Shown: piece by piece, positions 20,042 through 30,082 of the stretch | Layout: each line of letters begins with the position of its first letter | Position numbering within the stretch: the first letter of the stretch is position 1 | Assembly (NCBI RefSeq): GCF_001010805.1 | Contig: NZ_CP011477.1 | Location: 310,001 to 374,000, forward strand | Direction: 5' to 3' | Source: Spongiibacter sp. IMCC21906 | Lineage (GTDB): Bacteria; Pseudomonadota; Gammaproteobacteria; Pseudomonadales; Spongiibacteraceae | Length of the DNA stretch: 64,000 nucleotides | The notes under the pieces: model-generated | What the model was told of the DNA's origin: nothing | Seen by the model: only the letters and a program-made list of their open reading frames with translations | Databases searched by the model: none | Made by a program: the position numbers and the translations under genes

Positions 20042-22243
20042 ATGGCCGGGGTGCTGATGCATCAGTACAGTATTTTTAATCCTGCACAGAGCAGACCTGA
20101 GCCAGCGCAATCTATTGACGCCCTAGCTCAAACCCTCGCCGAATACCTTCCCAACGATCAGGTTCAACAAATAAAGCGCGCTTACTTCTACGCCGAACAA
20201 GCCCACGAGGGCCAAAGTCGGCGTAGTGGCGAGCCCTACGTAACCCATCCCCTCGCCGTTGCCAGTATTCTTGCAGAAATGCATATGGACGCCCAAAGCT
20301 TAATGGCGGCCATGCTCCACGACGTCATTGAAGATACCGCCGTTTCCAAGCAAGCTCTGAGCAATCAGTTTGGTGAAGTGGTGGCCGAACTGGTGGATGG
20401 CGTTTCTAAGTTAACCCGAATCGAATTTCAATCCAAAGCCGAACAACAGGCCGAAAACTTTCAGAAAATGGCCTTGGCCATGGCCAAAGATATCCGGGTT
20501 ATTCTGGTAAAGCTGGCCGACCGCTTACACAATATGCGCACCCTTGGCGTGTTGCGTGCCGACAAACGCCGCCGCATCGCAAGAGAAACCCTGGAAATCT
20601 ACGCACCCATCGCCCAACGTTTGGGCATGCATAAAGTCCGGGTCGAGTTTGAAGATCTTGGTTTTCAAGCCATGCACCCCATGCGTGCCCGGCGCATACG
20701 CAAAGCAATAGAAGCCCGTTACGGTGACCGCAAAAAGGTCATGGAATCTATTCGAGAGAGCTTAGAAAACTGCCTCTTAGAAGAAGGCCACAATGCGCAA
20801 GTAATCGGCCGAGAAAAGCATCTGTTCAGTGTTTACAGCAAGATGCGCAACAAGCGGAAGTCACTCAAAGAGATTATGGATCTCTACGCCTTTCGCATTG
20901 TTGTCGATTCGGTTGACAGCTGCTATCGCGTCTTGGGCTGCGTACATGGCCTCTACAAACCAGTGCCCGGCCAGTTTAAAGATTACATAGCCATTCCAAA
21001 AGCCAACGGCTACCAATCTCTGCATACCGTATTATTTGGCATGCAGGGCGTCCCCATCGAAATCCAGATCCGCACCCAGGAAATGGAAGAAATGGCCGAC
21101 AACGGTATTGCTGCCCATTGGCTATACAAAGCCAATGAACCCGAGCCCAAGCGCAACTCCAGCCACGCCAGAGCCCGCCAATGGGTGCAGGGGCTACTGG
21201 AAATGCAAGAACGCGCTGGCGATTCGCTAGAATTTATCGAAAACGTCAAAATCGACTTGTTCCCCGATGAGGTCTACGTCTTTACTCCCCGTGGCGACAT
21301 TATGGAATTGCCCGCTGGCGCCACCGCCGTCGATTTTGCTTATGCCGTGCACAGCGATATTGGCAACAGCTGTGTCGCCTGTCGCATCAACCGTCGTTTA
21401 GCGCCCCTGTCAGAACCCCTGCAAAGCGGCGAGACCGTCGAAGTTATTACGACACCCGGCGCGCAACCCAATCCGGCGTGGATGCACTTTGTCGTGACGG
21501 CTAAAGCCCGCAGCGGTATTCGTCACTTTCTTAAACACCAGCGCCGTAACGAAGCCCTCAATCTTGGCAAGCGCATGCTCGACCGAGCGTTAGCCAGCCT
21601 GTCAGAGAACTTAGCTGACTTCAGCGACAGTCAGTTAAAAAAGCTGGTTAATTCCACCCACGCCCGCTCTATCGACAATATTTATGAGCAAATTGGCATG
21701 GGTAACCGCGTGGCTTATCTCACTGCCAAACAGTTAGTTAATCTGCGTGATGAGATTCGTGATACCGGCCGCGAAGATGTACCCCCTGCGCTCATGCGCG
21801 AAGCCATGATCATCCACGGCACGGAAGGCTTCCTGGTTAATTTTGCCCGCTGCTGCTACCCCATACCTGGCGACCACATTGTCGGCATCGTCAGTTCTGA
21901 AAAGGGCGTAGTGGTCCACTGCGAAAACTGTCACAACAGCATTGCCCTCAGCAGCCAACCCGAACGCGTCGTCCCCCTCACCTGGGCCGAGCAAATTGAC
22001 CGTGACTTCTCAGTAGAACTGAAAGTAGAACTCAGCAAGCAGCGCGGTATTATTGCCGTATTAGCGACTCGCGTGAACGGCGCTGATGGCAGCATCGAAA
22101 AAATCAGTGTTGAAGATGAAAATCCAAAAATCAGCACCATCCATCTTATTATTGGCGTGCAGTCGCGCGTGCATCTTGCCCGAATAATGCGCCGCATTCG
22201 CAATATCCCCGCTGCCATTAAGGTAGAACGCGAAAAGCATTAA
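20042..22243 (+). CDS. spoT: Bifunctional (p)ppGpp synthetase/hydrolase SpoT
   Basis: A 733-residue RelA/SpoT protein with the N-terminal HD hydrolase domain (HDVIED at residue 93), the synthetase domain (YSKMRNKRKSLKEIMDLYAF, YIAIPKANGYQSLHT), the TGS domain (VYVFTPRGDIMELPAGATA), a zinc-finger-like CCYP...CENCHN region and a C-terminal ACT domain. The intact hydrolase motif separates it from RelA, which has lost it. It adjusts ppGpp during carbon, fatty-acid and phosphate stress. An internal ATG at 20057 is an alternative start. Confidence 0.96.
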   Translation: MAGVLMHQYSIFNPAQSRPEPAQSIDALAQTLAEYLPNDQVQQIKRAYFYAEQAHEGQSRRSGEPYVTHPLAVASILAEMHMDAQSLMAAMLHDVIEDTAVSKQALSNQFGEVVAELVDGVSKLTRIEFQSKAEQQAENFQKMALAMAKDIRVILVKLADRLHNMRTLGVLRADKRRRIARETLEIYAPIAQRLGMHKVRVEFEDLGFQAMHPMRARRIRKAIEARYGDRKKVMESIRESLENCLLEEGHNAQVIGREKHLFSVYSKMRNKRKSLKEIMDLYAFRIVVDSVDSCYRVLGCVHGLYKPVPGQFKDYIAIPKANGYQSLHTVLFGMQGVPIEIQIRTQEMEEMADNGIAAHWLYKANEPEPKRNSSHARARQWVQGLLEMQERAGDSLEFIENVKIDLFPDEVYVFTPRGDIMELPAGATAVDFAYAVHSDIGNSCVACRINRRLAPLSEPLQSGETVEVITTPGAQPNPAWMHFVVTAKARSGIRHFLKHQRRNEALNLGKRMLDRALASLSENLADFSDSQLKKLVNSTHARSIDNIYEQIGMGNRVAYLTAKQLVNLRDEIRDTGREDVPPALMREAMIIHGTEGFLVNFARCCYPIPGDHIVGIVSSEKGVVVHCENCHNSIALSSQPERVVPLTWAEQIDRDFSVELKVELSKQRGIIAVLATRVNGADGSIEKISVEDENPKISTIHLIIGVQSRVHLARIMRRIRNIPAAIKVEREKH

Positions 22244-22392
22244 TTGCTTATTATCCTGTCAGCCCTCCTGAAACAGCCGCTCACCTGGTCTGGTCTGCAA
22301 GACAAGCCAAGGCTCTTTCTCATTTGGGATAAAACAGAGAAAATTCAGCCTGTCGAAATTAACCTTTACCATCTCATAAAAAGGAGCGCCCC

Positions 22393-22776
22393 TTGAGCAA
22401 GAAAGAAATCATCAGCACCGACAATGCCCCCGCCGCCATTGGACCCTATTCGCAAGCGGTTAAAGTTGGCGATACGGTCTACCTCTCGGGGCAAATCCCC
22501 CTGATCCCGGCAACCATGCAAATGGTAGAAGGCGGTGTGGTAGAACAAGCCAAACAAGTTTTTGCCAACCTTTCTGCAGTGGCTGCGGCAGCAGGCGGCA
22601 GTTTGGACGATGCGGTAAAAGTGAATATTTCTTTGACCGATTTAGGAGATTTCACTCAGGTCAACGAGGTGATGGCCAGTGTGTTTAAGCAGCCCTTCCC
22701 TGCCCGCGCCTGTGTACAGGTTGCCGCGCTGCCTAAAGGCTCAATGATTGAAGTGGAAGTCATTTTAAGCCTGTAA
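22393..22776 (+). CDS. ridA: RidA family enamine/imine deaminase
   Basis: A 127-residue YjgF/YER057c/UK114 protein. Segments AIGPYSQAV, GDTVYLSGQIPL and the late FPARACVQVAALPKG carry the conserved Arg and Cys of the active cleft. RidA hydrolyses reactive 2-aminoacrylate formed by PLP enzymes. The start is TTG with AAGGAG 7 bp upstream. It follows spoT as in Pseudomonas. Confidence 0.95.
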   Translation: MSKKEIISTDNAPAAIGPYSQAVKVGDTVYLSGQIPLIPATMQMVEGGVVEQAKQVFANLSAVAAAAGGSLDDAVKVNISLTDLGDFTQVNEVMASVFKQPFPARACVQVAALPKGSMIEVEVILSL

Positions 22777-22785
22777 AAAAACGTT

Positions 22786-22810
22786 TTCGCCAAGTCTTAG
22801 GCTTGGCGAA
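22786..22810. terminator. Terminator between ridA and the epimerase-like gene
   Basis: A TTCGCCAAG/CTTGGCGAA stem overlaps the last codons of the minus-strand gene. The A-run just upstream on the plus strand becomes a U-run for the minus-strand transcript, so it fits best as its terminator. Confidence 0.65.
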
Positions 22811-23648
22811 GGTCCTTTATCATTTCTTGAAAACCACTTCGAAAGTTGGGGTATTTCAGCTGATAGCCACTGTCTCTTAATCGCTTATTAGAACAACGTT
22901 TGCTACCGGTGCGCTTTACTGCTTCGCCATCGGCGCGATACTCCACCCGCAACAAATCAGCCAACCACGACTGAACATCTTGAATACTGGCTGGCTCATC
23001 ATCTACCCCCAAATAACAGGCCTCAACCTTTTCTCCGGCTTCAGCTTTTTCCAGCAAGAAAGCAAGAAAGCCAACACAGTCATCGCGGTGAATGCGATTG
23101 GTGAAATGCTCTGGCTCAGGTGGCGCGCATTCACCATCAATCACTTTATTTATCATCTGCAAGCGCCCTGGCCCGTATATGCCACCAAAACGCACTACGC
23201 TATATGGCCAGCCGGTAGCTGCAATACGCTGCTCTGCCGCCAATAAACTTTGACCGGAGAAACGCCGGGGAATCGTGTCACTCTCTTCGTCAATCCACTC
23301 GTGATCGTGCTGGTCATAAACCCCTGTACTGGTAACAAAAAGTAATTGCTTGGGTGCACTAAGAGCATGCAAGACGTGATCAAGACCTTGCTCAAAAATA
23401 GTCTCATAGCCTTCTGGGCGATAGCTTTGCGGTGTCAGCGTCATCACCACATAATCGGCTTTTAATTTGCCCAAGCGGGCCATAGACTCTGCACTGCTAA
23501 TATCGGCCTCAAGCGGCTCGACGCCTTCTGGCAAAGCATCGCAATTGCGACGCAAACCTATAACGCGCCAATTCTTAGCCAAAAAATATTTCGCTAGCCC
23601 AGAACCAATATCGCCGCAACCCACAATAAGAAGACTATTTTGTGCCAT
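22797..23648 (-). CDS. NAD(P)-binding epimerase-like protein (YeeZ-type SDR)
   Basis: A 283-residue extended short-chain dehydrogenase-like protein. The Rossmann motif is LLIVGCGDIGSGLAKYF at residues 6-22, a form of GxGxxG typical of the YeeZ-like group. TSTGVYDQ and the later FGGIYGPGRL segment are conserved in this family. The start chosen places the nucleotide-binding strand directly at the N-terminus; 22 extra upstream codons are open but not family-like. Substrate unknown. Confidence 0.78.
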   Translation of the reverse strand: MAQNSLLIVGCGDIGSGLAKYFLAKNWRVIGLRRNCDALPEGVEPLEADISSAESMARLGKLKADYVVMTLTPQSYRPEGYETIFEQGLDHVLHALSAPKQLLFVTSTGVYDQHDHEWIDEESDTIPRRFSGQSLLAAEQRIAATGWPYSVVRFGGIYGPGRLQMINKVIDGECAPPEPEHFTNRIHRDDCVGFLAFLLEKAEAGEKVEACYLGVDDEPASIQDVQSWLADLLRVEYRADGEAVKRTGSKRCSNKRLRDSGYQLKYPNFRSGFQEMIKDLRQA

Positions 23649-23842
23649 TAATAAAGCGATCCCTGTAGCAGAACATTGGATAAATATATTTGGTATGCAA
23701 TGTGTTAATTGCACACTAGCGTAAACTTTGGCAGATTCAACAAACCTTTGCCAACCGATACACCAGCGTTGTTACTAATCGAAAGTTCACAAACAATAGC
23801 CAACCGAGCTTAACAAATTTCATCTACACCCGTGGAGCTAAA

Positions 23843-24841
23843 ATGCCCAACAATAGCAAAAGTCGTCGTGTCGTACTGGTCGACAGCAATAACCGAAGCC
23901 TGTCCATTGGCAGCGAAGCACTGCCAGAACCTGCCGCCGACGAGGTACTGCTCAAGGTCTTTGCAGCCGGGGTCAACCGCCCAGACCTGATGCAGCGGCA
24001 GGGAAAGTATCCCGCCCCAAAAGGAGCCAGCCCAATTTTGGGGCTGGAAGTGTCGGGAGAAGTCATTGCCGTAGGCAAAGACGTAAAGCGCTGGAAAAAG
24101 GGCGATCTACTTTGCGGTCTTTGCAATGGCGGCGGCTATGCCGATTTTACAGTGCTCCCCGCCCGGCAATGTTTGCCCATTCCCAAAGGGCTCACCCTCA
24201 CTCAGGCCGCAGCCCTGCCGGAAGTGTTTTTTACGGTTTGGCATAATGTGTTTCAACGAGGCAAGTTAGAAGCAGGAGAAAACGTACTGATCCACGGTGG
24301 TAGCAGCGGCATCGGCAGCGCCGCTATTCCACTGGCTAAAGCGATGGGCGCACGAGTTTACGCCACCGCAGGCAGTGCAGAAAAATGCGCAGCCTGCGAA
24401 GAATTGGGCGCACTCCATGCCGTAAATTACAAAACCGAAGATTTTGTCAGTGTATTACAAGATGCCACCAATGGCCGGGGCATGGACGTTATTTTAGATA
24501 TGGTGGGCGGCGAGTATATTCAAAAAAATCTGGAGCTGGCCACACTGGACGGACGCATCGTCAATATCGCATTTCAGCAGGGCGCTAAATCCCAAATTAA
24601 TTTTCTACCGGTGCTAATGAAACGGCTTACCCTGACGGCATCAACGCTGCGGGCTCAAAACGCCAGCCAAAAGGCCAGTATTGCCAAAGAGCTTGAAGAA
24701 CAAGTCTGGCCCCTGATTGCCAGCGGTGAAGTGCTGCCCAAAATTGACAGCGTGTATGCCTTTGAAGACATCGAAAAAGCCCATGCCCGAATGGAAAGCA
24801 GCGAGCATATTGGCAAAATCATTGTGGAAATCAATCACTGA
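23843..24841 (+). CDS. NAD(P)H-dependent quinone oxidoreductase, zinc-independent MDR family
   Basis: A 332-residue medium-chain dehydrogenase/reductase. The GroES-like part has VNRPDLMQRQGKYPAPKGAS and the cofactor fold has VLIHGGSSGIGSAAIPLAKA near residue 147. The structural zinc Cys cluster and the catalytic zinc ligands of alcohol dehydrogenases are missing, which places it with quinone oxidoreductases (PIG3/QorA type). oxyR follows on the same strand, suggesting an oxidative stress link by position only. GGAGC precedes the ATG. Confidence 0.88.
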   Translation: MPNNSKSRRVVLVDSNNRSLSIGSEALPEPAADEVLLKVFAAGVNRPDLMQRQGKYPAPKGASPILGLEVSGEVIAVGKDVKRWKKGDLLCGLCNGGGYADFTVLPARQCLPIPKGLTLTQAAALPEVFFTVWHNVFQRGKLEAGENVLIHGGSSGIGSAAIPLAKAMGARVYATAGSAEKCAACEELGALHAVNYKTEDFVSVLQDATNGRGMDVILDMVGGEYIQKNLELATLDGRIVNIAFQQGAKSQINFLPVLMKRLTLTASTLRAQNASQKASIAKELEEQVWPLIASGEVLPKIDSVYAFEDIEKAHARMESSEHIGKIIVEINH

Positions 24842-24895
24842 ATTGTCTTGTTCGAGGCGCTATTATAGTCAAATTCTATTGCTTTGGAATTTTCG

Positions 24896-25825
24896 ATGAC
24901 GCTCACTGAATTGCGCTATATTTTGGCACTGCAGGATACTGGCCATTTTGGCAAAGCTGCCGAAAAGTGTTTTGTCAGCCAGCCCACACTTAGCGTTGCG
25001 GTAAAAAAACTGGAAGACGAGCTTGGTGTTTCCCTGTTTGAACGCAGCCGGGGGCAGGTTAAAAATACGCCTATTGGCGAGCAAATACTTCGCCAAGCGC
25101 AAGTTGTATTACAGCAAAGCGATCGAATTTATGAGCTGGCCGAACAGGGCCGCGATCCACTAGGTGCGCCACTGTCACTGGGCGCGATCCACACTGTTGG
25201 CCCCTACCTCTATCCGCGCTGCGTACCCGTTATTCGTGGCGAAGCACCCGACATGCCACTCTACATTGAGGAAGATTACACCAGCGTACTTAGAGAAAAA
25301 CTCCGCAATGGCAAGCTAGATGCCATCGTCATCGCCCTGCCTTTTAACGAAGCCGAGGTGGTAACCCAACCACTCTATGACGAACCCTTTGTTGTATTGC
25401 TACCCTGCGACCACCCGCTAGCCAAAAAGACCGCCATCAACAATAAAGATCTGGAAAGAGAGAATGTGCTATTGCTAGGCGAAGGACACTGCTTTCGAGA
25501 TCAGGTCATGGCGGCTTGTCCCAACCTGCGCAAACACGCCACGCGAGATGAGCGACTATTGCAATCCGTCGTTGAAGGCAGCTCCCTAGAAACCCTGAAA
25601 CATATGGTGGTATCCAAGCTAGGCATCACTATTTTGCCCATGTCCGCTGCCCAAGTAGCGCCTTATGGCCAAGGGGTACTCTGTACCCGACCCTTTGAAA
25701 AACCACCCTATAGAACCGTGGCCTTAGCGTGGCGTAGCAGCTTTCCTCGGCACCAAGCCATCGACGTGGTTAGCCAAGCCATCAAAGCCGCCGCACCGGG
25801 GCTCGCTACAGCCACCGCCGCCTGA
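24896..25825 (+). CDS. oxyR: Hydrogen-peroxide-sensing LysR regulator OxyR
   Basis: A 309-residue LysR-type regulator with an N-terminal winged helix (ALQDTGHFGKAAEKCFVSQP) and a C-terminal sensor domain. With the ATG at 24896 the cysteines in GHCFRDQVMAAC fall at positions 199 and 208, exactly those of the E. coli disulfide switch; this is also why I prefer this start to an upstream TTG. It should activate peroxide defence genes when oxidised. Its stop codon overlaps the recG start by one base. The oxyR-recG pair occurs in Pseudomonas too. Confidence 0.95.
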   Translation: MTLTELRYILALQDTGHFGKAAEKCFVSQPTLSVAVKKLEDELGVSLFERSRGQVKNTPIGEQILRQAQVVLQQSDRIYELAEQGRDPLGAPLSLGAIHTVGPYLYPRCVPVIRGEAPDMPLYIEEDYTSVLREKLRNGKLDAIVIALPFNEAEVVTQPLYDEPFVVLLPCDHPLAKKTAINNKDLERENVLLLGEGHCFRDQVMAACPNLRKHATRDERLLQSVVEGSSLETLKHMVVSKLGITILPMSAAQVAPYGQGVLCTRPFEKPPYRTVALAWRSSFPRHQAIDVVSQAIKAAAPGLATATAA

Positions 25826-27900
25826 TGTCAGATCCATTACACAATATTAGTGTCTTGCAATTAAAGGGCGTTGGCCCGCGATTGCGGGATAAGCTGACAA
25901 ACTGTGGCATAAAGACTGTGCAAGACCTGCTGTTCCATTTACCCCTGCGCTACCAAGACCGTACCCGCATCACCCCCATTGGCGCTGTTCGCCTTGGCGA
26001 TGATGTGGTGATTGAAGGCAGCGTGGCCGGCGCCGATATAGTCTTTGGCCGCCGCCGTAGCTTGGTGTGCCGACTGCAAGATGGCACCGGCACCACCACC
26101 CTGCGTTTTTTTCATTTTAGCGCCGCGCAAAAACAGCAACTCAGCAACGGTGCCAGAGTACGCTGCTACGGTGCCGCTCGACGCGGTGGTAGCGGCCTTG
26201 AGTTCTACCACCCCGAATACACCGTGCTACAAACCGAAGACAGCATGCCAGTTGAGGAGCGCCTCACACCTATTTACCCCACCACCGAGGGTTTAGGCCA
26301 AGCCAGCCTACGCAAACTTTGCGATCAGGCACTTGCGATATTAGACACCCATGTCGTAACGGAATGGCTACCAAACCGCGTGCAGCCCGGCCGCTGGTCG
26401 CTGGCCGATGCCCTGCGCTACCTGCACCACCCTCCTACCGACGCCTCGCTCAGCCAATTACAGGACGGGCTGCATCCCGCACAACAGCGCTTAGCCTTTG
26501 AAGAGCTACTCGCCCACAACCTCGCTTTGCAAGAGCTGCGCAAAGAAACCAGACAGTTTGGCGCGCCTGCTATGACCGAAGGTAAAAACCTGCAAAAGGA
26601 GTTTCTTAAAAATCTCGGCTTTAAACTGACCGGGGCTCAGAAACGCGTCAACCTGGAGATTAGCCAAGACCTCGCCAGCCCCAGCCCCATGCTCAGGCTT
26701 ATTCAAGGCGATGTTGGTAGCGGTAAAACCGTGGTGGCAGCACTAGCCGCACTGCGAGCGGTAGCTAGCGGCTACCAAGTGGCGATTATGGCTCCCACCG
26801 AGATTTTGGCAGAACAGCATTATCAAAGTTTTTCTGACTGGTTGCTTCCCTTGGGTTTAAACGTCGCGTGGTTAAGCGGCAAGCTGGGGGCCAAAGCTAA
26901 ACGCGAACAGAACCACGCCATTGCCGAGCACAGCGCCCATGTCGCGGTGGGGACCCATGCCCTATTTCAAGATGAAGTCAGCTTTGCCAAGCTGGGGTTG
27001 GTCATTGTCGACGAGCAACATCGCTTTGGCGTGCACCAACGATTGGCCCTTAGGCAAAAATCCGGCGCAGACCTGGGCCAGCCCCATCAATTAATTATGA
27101 CGGCCACCCCCATTCCCAGAACCTTGGCGATGACCGCCTACGCCGACCTCGATACCTCCGTGATCGACGAGCTGCCTCCGGGCAGAACCCCCGTCACCAC
27201 TGTGGTACTAGACAACAATCGCCGCGAACACATCATGCAACGCTTGCAAGCGGTCTGCCAACAAGGCCAGCAAGCGTATTGGGTGTGCACCTTGATTGAA
27301 GAATCCGACAAGTTACAAGCCCAGGCCGCCGAAGCAAGCTGGGAGCAATTAAAAAATACCCTCCCCGACCTCAACGTCAGCCTTGTTCACGGCCGCATGA
27401 AGCCCGCCGAAAAGGCTCAGGTGATGGCTGACTTTAAAGCTGCCAAAATCGACTTATTGGTAGCCACCACCGTTATTGAAGTCGGGGTCGACGTCCCCAA
27501 TGCCTCATTAATGATCATTGAAAATGCCGAGCGGCTGGGCCTGGCCCAACTCCATCAGCTCAGAGGCCGAGTCGGCCGTGGCAGCCTGCAAAGTTATTGC
27601 GTACTGCTGTATCAAGCACCACTATCCCGCAATGGACGCCAACGCTTATCGGCCCTGCGTGACAGTAACGACGGCTTTGTCATTGCAGAGCAAGACCTGC
27701 AATTACGCGGCCCCGGCGAAGTGCTGGGCACAAAGCAAACCGGTCTGATGAGTTTTAGAATTGCTGACTTACAGCGCGACGATGCATTGCTAGATAGTGT
27801 CAAAGAGGCCGCTCAATGGATACTCGACTATCAACCGGAAAATGCCTCGCCGCTTATTGACCGCTGGCTGTCAGACAAAACCCTATATGCATCTGTATAG
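25825..27900 (+). CDS. recG: ATP-dependent DNA helicase RecG
   Basis: A 691-residue branched-DNA helicase that remodels stalled forks and Holliday junctions. An N-terminal wedge/OB region precedes helicase lobes with Walker A GDVGSGKT at 295, DEQH box at 396 (DEQHRFGVHQR), TATPIPRTLAM, and the late LRGRVGRGSLQSYC motif. Length and motifs match RecG fully. Its ATG shares a base with the oxyR stop, so the two are translationally coupled. Confidence 0.98.
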   Translation: MSDPLHNISVLQLKGVGPRLRDKLTNCGIKTVQDLLFHLPLRYQDRTRITPIGAVRLGDDVVIEGSVAGADIVFGRRRSLVCRLQDGTGTTTLRFFHFSAAQKQQLSNGARVRCYGAARRGGSGLEFYHPEYTVLQTEDSMPVEERLTPIYPTTEGLGQASLRKLCDQALAILDTHVVTEWLPNRVQPGRWSLADALRYLHHPPTDASLSQLQDGLHPAQQRLAFEELLAHNLALQELRKETRQFGAPAMTEGKNLQKEFLKNLGFKLTGAQKRVNLEISQDLASPSPMLRLIQGDVGSGKTVVAALAALRAVASGYQVAIMAPTEILAEQHYQSFSDWLLPLGLNVAWLSGKLGAKAKREQNHAIAEHSAHVAVGTHALFQDEVSFAKLGLVIVDEQHRFGVHQRLALRQKSGADLGQPHQLIMTATPIPRTLAMTAYADLDTSVIDELPPGRTPVTTVVLDNNRREHIMQRLQAVCQQGQQAYWVCTLIEESDKLQAQAAEASWEQLKNTLPDLNVSLVHGRMKPAEKAQVMADFKAAKIDLLVATTVIEVGVDVPNASLMIIENAERLGLAQLHQLRGRVGRGSLQSYCVLLYQAPLSRNGRQRLSALRDSNDGFVIAEQDLQLRGPGEVLGTKQTGLMSFRIADLQRDDALLDSVKEAAQWILDYQPENASPLIDRWLSDKTLYASV

Positions 27901-28090
27901 GTTTTTAACCAGCTAATAATATCAATTACGCATAACTCATATATTTAATATGTATTTTTGCCTCAATTTGCTATACTTTACCTAATCTTGGCATTTGCCT
28001 TTGATCCGAAACAGCGCTTATCCTAATCAGAAAGCGCCAACATTGTTTTAATTTCAAAACATAATCAAATAATACTCGCAGGCTTTCACT

Positions 28091-29962
28091 ATGACTGTCA
28101 CTACCAATCAATCTGTTCGAGAAGTTCTGAACCAGATCACCCATGATCCTCGCTATAAAAACGTGATGCGCATGGATAAGTATGATATTCCTCAAACTTT
28201 TCTGACTCTTGCGTGCCTGAGCATCTTCACGCTCAGCTGTTATTGGTATTTAACCGGCACCATTCCTTGGTGGCTGGCAATTCCCTTTAACATTGTCGCG
28301 GTGTTCCTGGCCTTTACGCCCATGCACGACGCCTCTCACCGGGCCGTGTCATCAGATAGTTTTGTCAACGACTTGCTTGGTACCGCCGCCGGACAAATTC
28401 TGCTGCCGGGTATGAATATGCCCGCCTTCCGCGCTATTCACATGGACCACCATCGCTATGTGGGCCAAGATGGTCGCGACCCCGATTGCGGACTGGTCAA
28501 TGTTCCCAAGTGGGCGGGCTTGTCTTACCTGATGTTTACCGATATTCACTGGCTGACGTGGTTCTTTAAACACGGCCGGGATAACTGGTCGCCCCGCATC
28601 AAAATGTATGTCTATGTGATGATTGCGACCGTAGTTGGTCTGCATGCGGCCTTCCTGCTATCGCCTTACTGGGCAGAGTTTTTACTTCTTTATGTAGTGC
28701 CGCAACGCTTGGGCCTGGGTTTGGTTGCCTACACTTTTGCCCATATCCAACACCCCCACGGCATGACTTGGGAGAAAGAGCCATTCCAGTCAACGGTGCA
28801 TATTTACGAGAGTTCACCGCTGCGCGGCTTGATGTTTGGTCAGGAAAACCACCATATTCACCACCTGCTGCCGCATCTGCCTTGGTACCGCTACCGTCGG
28901 GTGTGGGAACTGGCAAACGGCATTCTGCACAAGCAGCCTATTCCCCAGCGTGGTTGGCTGAAGCCCGCTCCAGAGCCTATTTATGTGCCGGGCGCAGAAG
29001 CCTTCGCGCCTGTAGACGTCCGGGTTGTCAGCATCAAAGAAGTGGGTGAAGGTATTCGCTCCTTTGAGTTTGAACCCACTGACAGCGACACCTTATTACC
29101 CGAAGGCGCCGCTGGCGCGCATATGGATGTCTATATTGCCGACGGCCTCATCCGTCAGTATTCACTGGTCTCACATGATGAAGTAACCAACCGCTACCGC
29201 ATCGCCGTTAAACGCGAAGATAACGGTCGCGGCGGTTCACGCGCCATGCATGAGTTAACAGAAGGTCAGGTCATCAAAATTGGACCACCTAAGAACAACT
29301 TCATGCTGTACGAAAACGCCACACGCTTTATTCTGGTTGCTGGCGGTATTGGCATTACCCCAATGCTGGCCATGGCCCATCGCCTGATTCGACTGAATAA
29401 AGACTTTGAACTGCATGTTTGTGCCCGCAACGAAGACGCCGTGCCCTTCCAAGAAGAGCTGAGCGTAAGCCGTTTAGCCAAGCATGTGCACATTCATTTG
29501 GATCAAGACAATGGCCGTAGCGCCCTGTCACCAGAGAAGGTTCTTGCCAACCCCGGCGAAGGCACTCAGGTCTATATCTGTGGCCCGGGTGGCTTTATGA
29601 ACTGGTTGCGTGAGTCAGCCATTGGTTTGGGTTGGAAGGATGAAAACATCCGCATCGAATCCTTTGCCGCACCAATTGCTAAAGATGTGGAGAATCACCC
29701 CTTCACCTTGCACTTAACCAAAACCAACAAAGAAATCGAGGTTAAGGCCGATCAATCCATTTTGGACGCACTCCAACATTCCGGTGTTGAACCCGCCTAT
29801 GCCTGCATGCAAGGCACCTGCGGAACGTGCATCACCACCGTAGTGGAAGGTGAAGTCGATCACCGGGATGCATTCCTGTCAGAAAGCGAGAAATCCTCAA
29901 ACACTGCTATGTGTATGTGTGTATCTCGTGCCAAAGGTGACCGCTTGAGCGTGGAGTTGTAA
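28091..29962 (+). CDS. Membrane fatty acid desaturase fused to FMN reductase and 2Fe-2S ferredoxin
   Basis: A 623-residue single polypeptide. Residues 1-290 are a membrane di-iron desaturase/hydroxylase domain with hydrophobic helices and His boxes HDASH (79-83), HMDHH (117-121) and HHIHH (254-258). Residues about 300-525 are a phthalate-dioxygenase-reductase-like module with the flavin motif RQYSL (355-359) and the nucleotide-binding VAGGIGITPM. The C-terminus is a plant-type ferredoxin with Cys572, 577, 580 and 610. The enzyme therefore appears to carry its own electron chain from NAD(P)H to the di-iron site. The substrate could be an acyl lipid or a carotenoid-like compound. Confidence 0.88.
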   Translation: MTVTTNQSVREVLNQITHDPRYKNVMRMDKYDIPQTFLTLACLSIFTLSCYWYLTGTIPWWLAIPFNIVAVFLAFTPMHDASHRAVSSDSFVNDLLGTAAGQILLPGMNMPAFRAIHMDHHRYVGQDGRDPDCGLVNVPKWAGLSYLMFTDIHWLTWFFKHGRDNWSPRIKMYVYVMIATVVGLHAAFLLSPYWAEFLLLYVVPQRLGLGLVAYTFAHIQHPHGMTWEKEPFQSTVHIYESSPLRGLMFGQENHHIHHLLPHLPWYRYRRVWELANGILHKQPIPQRGWLKPAPEPIYVPGAEAFAPVDVRVVSIKEVGEGIRSFEFEPTDSDTLLPEGAAGAHMDVYIADGLIRQYSLVSHDEVTNRYRIAVKREDNGRGGSRAMHELTEGQVIKIGPPKNNFMLYENATRFILVAGGIGITPMLAMAHRLIRLNKDFELHVCARNEDAVPFQEELSVSRLAKHVHIHLDQDNGRSALSPEKVLANPGEGTQVYICGPGGFMNWLRESAIGLGWKDENIRIESFAAPIAKDVENHPFTLHLTKTNKEIEVKADQSILDALQHSGVEPAYACMQGTCGTCITTVVEGEVDHRDAFLSESEKSSNTAMCMCVSRAKGDRLSVEL

Positions 29963-29998
29963 ATCGACTAAATTCGATTCTTCAAGCGACTCAACATT

Positions 29999-30029
29999 GC
30001 GCTCCCCAGACCGAAAGGCTGGGGAGCGC
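29999..30029 (+). terminator. Intrinsic terminator after the desaturase fusion gene
   Basis: A GCGCTCCCCAG/CTGGGGAGCGC stem with a 9-nt loop is followed by TTTCGTTT. Confidence 0.85.
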
Positions 30030-30082
30030 TTTCGTTTGGAGCCTTAAAAACTATAACGGGCACAGAAGCATTGCAGCCCCTT

